A stretch of DNA of 64,000 nucleotides. Origin: Variovorax flavidus. Lineage in GTDB: Bacteria > Pseudomonadota > Gammaproteobacteria > Burkholderiales > Burkholderiaceae_C. Shown piece by piece: positions 63,147 to 64,000 of the stretch. Within the stretch, counting starts at the first letter, position 1. Each line of letters begins with the position of its first letter. The DNA lies in NCBI RefSeq assembly GCF_030317145.1, contig NZ_JASZYE010000007.1, forward strand, positions 1 through 64,000, in the 5' to 3' direction. The notes under the pieces are model-generated. The model was not told where the DNA came from and made no database searches. It worked only from the letters and a program-made list of their open reading frames with translations. The position numbers and the translations under genes were made by a program.

Positions 63147-63344
63147 GCCAGGACCGCCGCGAGCGGCTGAGGGGGCGCGGATGACGCGAAAGAAGGGTTC
63201 ATGGGGCAGGACTGACAAGCCTGAGGGAGGGGGAGCCGACGAGCGCCCTTAAAATCGTGGCGAATTCTATCGGCCCGACTGCATCGGTTGCCGGCGTCAT
63301 TGTCCTCCTCCTTCCGCCCATCCCCTCCTCCAGTCCGGCCTGCC

Positions 63345-64000
63345 ATGAACTCCAACTCCACCACTCCGCTCAGCTACAAGGATGCGGGCGTCGACATCGA
63401 CGCCGGCGACGCGCTGGTCGACCGGATCAAGCCTCTCGCCAAGAAGACGATGCGCGAGGGCGTGCTGGCCGGCATCGGCGGCTTCGGCGCCCTGTTCGAA
63501 GTGCCCAAGCGCTACAAGGAACCGGTCCTGGTGAGCGGCACGGACGGCGTGGGCACCAAGCTCAAGCTCGCTTTCGAATGGAACATGCACGACACCGTGG
63601 GCATCGACCTAGTGGCTATGAGCGTGAACGACGTGCTGGTGCAGGGCGCCGAGCCGCTGTTCTTCCTTGACTATTTCGCCTGCGGCAAGCTGGACGTGGA
63701 CACGGCCGCGGCCGTGGTCGGCGGCATCGCCCGGGGCTGCGAGCTCAGCGGCTGCGCGCTGATCGGCGGCGAAACGGCCGAAATGCCGGGCATGTACCCG
63801 GCCGGCGAGTACGACCTGGCCGGCTTCGCGGTCGGCGCGGTCGAGAAGTCGCTGATCCTGACCGGGCAAAACGTCAAGCCCGGGGACGTGGTGCTGGGCC
63901 TGGCTTCGGCCGGTGTGCATTCCAACGGATTCAGCCTGGTACGCAAGGTGATCGAGCGCGCGGGCGACGCCCTGCCCGCGACGCTGGACGGCAAGCCGTT
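63345..64000 (+). CDS. purM: Phosphoribosylformylglycinamidine cyclo-ligase (3' truncated)
   Basis: The first 218 codons of PurM (family length about 345), truncated by the window edge. The enzyme closes the imidazole ring to give AIR in purine synthesis. [16 protein letters not shown], the [10 protein letters not shown] segment, [14 protein letters not shown] and the ATP-binding [11 protein letters not shown] motif are present. A 198-bp gap separates it from divergent hda and holds both promoters. Confidence 0.95.
   Translation, partial: MNSNSTTPLSYKDAGVDIDAGDALVDRIKPLAKKTMREGVLAGIGGFGALFEVPKRYKEPVLVSGTDGVGTKLKLAFEWNMHDTVGIDLVAMSVNDVLVQGAEPLFFLDYFACGKLDVDTAAAVVGGIARGCELSGCALIGGETAEMPGMYPAGEYDLAGFAVGAVEKSLILTGQNVKPGDVVLGLASAGVHSNGFSLVRKVIERAGDALPATLDGKP

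Overview
The window is GC-rich chromosomal DNA of a Comamonadaceae-type betaproteobacterium, most likely Variovorax or a close relative. The reasons are the housekeeping order (rpsP-rimM-trmD-rplS, nudL next to a CobD/CbiB-like gene, folK-pcnB-hda-purM), a form IC RuBisCO operon with CbbX, and a large catabolic locus resembling the iad-type auxin loci of Variovorax and Bradyrhizobium. I see no insertion sequence, CRISPR array, tRNA or rRNA.

Regions. (1) 1-2613: the end of an OmpA-like gene, an RlmN-like radical-SAM gene, a heme-binding beta-barrel gene and a CinA-like amidase. (2) 2641-10025: a Calvin-cycle operon on the minus strand, read cbbL-cbbS-cbbX-cbbY-cbbF-cbbP-phosphatase, with a divergent cbbR. 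(3) 10092-16403: accessory genes of unknown function (DUF1254, a small membrane protein, DUF3500, DUF2252, a lipoprotein). (4) 16441-46596: a roughly 30-kb aromatic catabolic locus in four tightly packed minus-strand transcription units plus one divergent marR. (5) 46834-64000: housekeeping genes, ending in a truncated purM.

The catabolic locus is the main interest. It encodes two paralogous Rieske oxygenase alpha/beta pairs with one reductase, two acyl-CoA ligases, a thiolase-fold protein lacking the thiolase Cys and His, a DUF35 protein fused to a degenerate SDR, an isatin-hydrolase-type cyclase, an IorA/IorB 2-oxoacid ferredoxin oxidoreductase, a 4HBT thioesterase, several dehydrogenases, a branched-chain-type ABC importer with three binding proteins, and two MarR regulators. 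The set fits the indole-3-acetate route described biochemically in Bradyrhizobium (dioxindole-3-acetate, isatin, isatinate, anthranilate). My inferred scheme is: the Rieske enzymes oxidise the indole ring; a ligase makes the CoA ester; the thiolase/DUF35 pair acts as a retro-aldolase giving isatin and acetyl-CoA; isatin hydrolase opens the ring; IorAB oxidatively decarboxylates isatinate to 2-aminobenzoyl-CoA; the thioesterase may free anthranilate.

A 12-bp inverted repeat (TTNAS-NN-STNAA) lies ahead of each of the four minus-strand units and marR. At two heads it covers a TTGACA -35 box, and at marR it follows a TATAAT box. It is the best candidate operator for the two MarR proteins. Four copies of a ~90-bp hairpin repeat lie in the window, three inside the catabolic operons.
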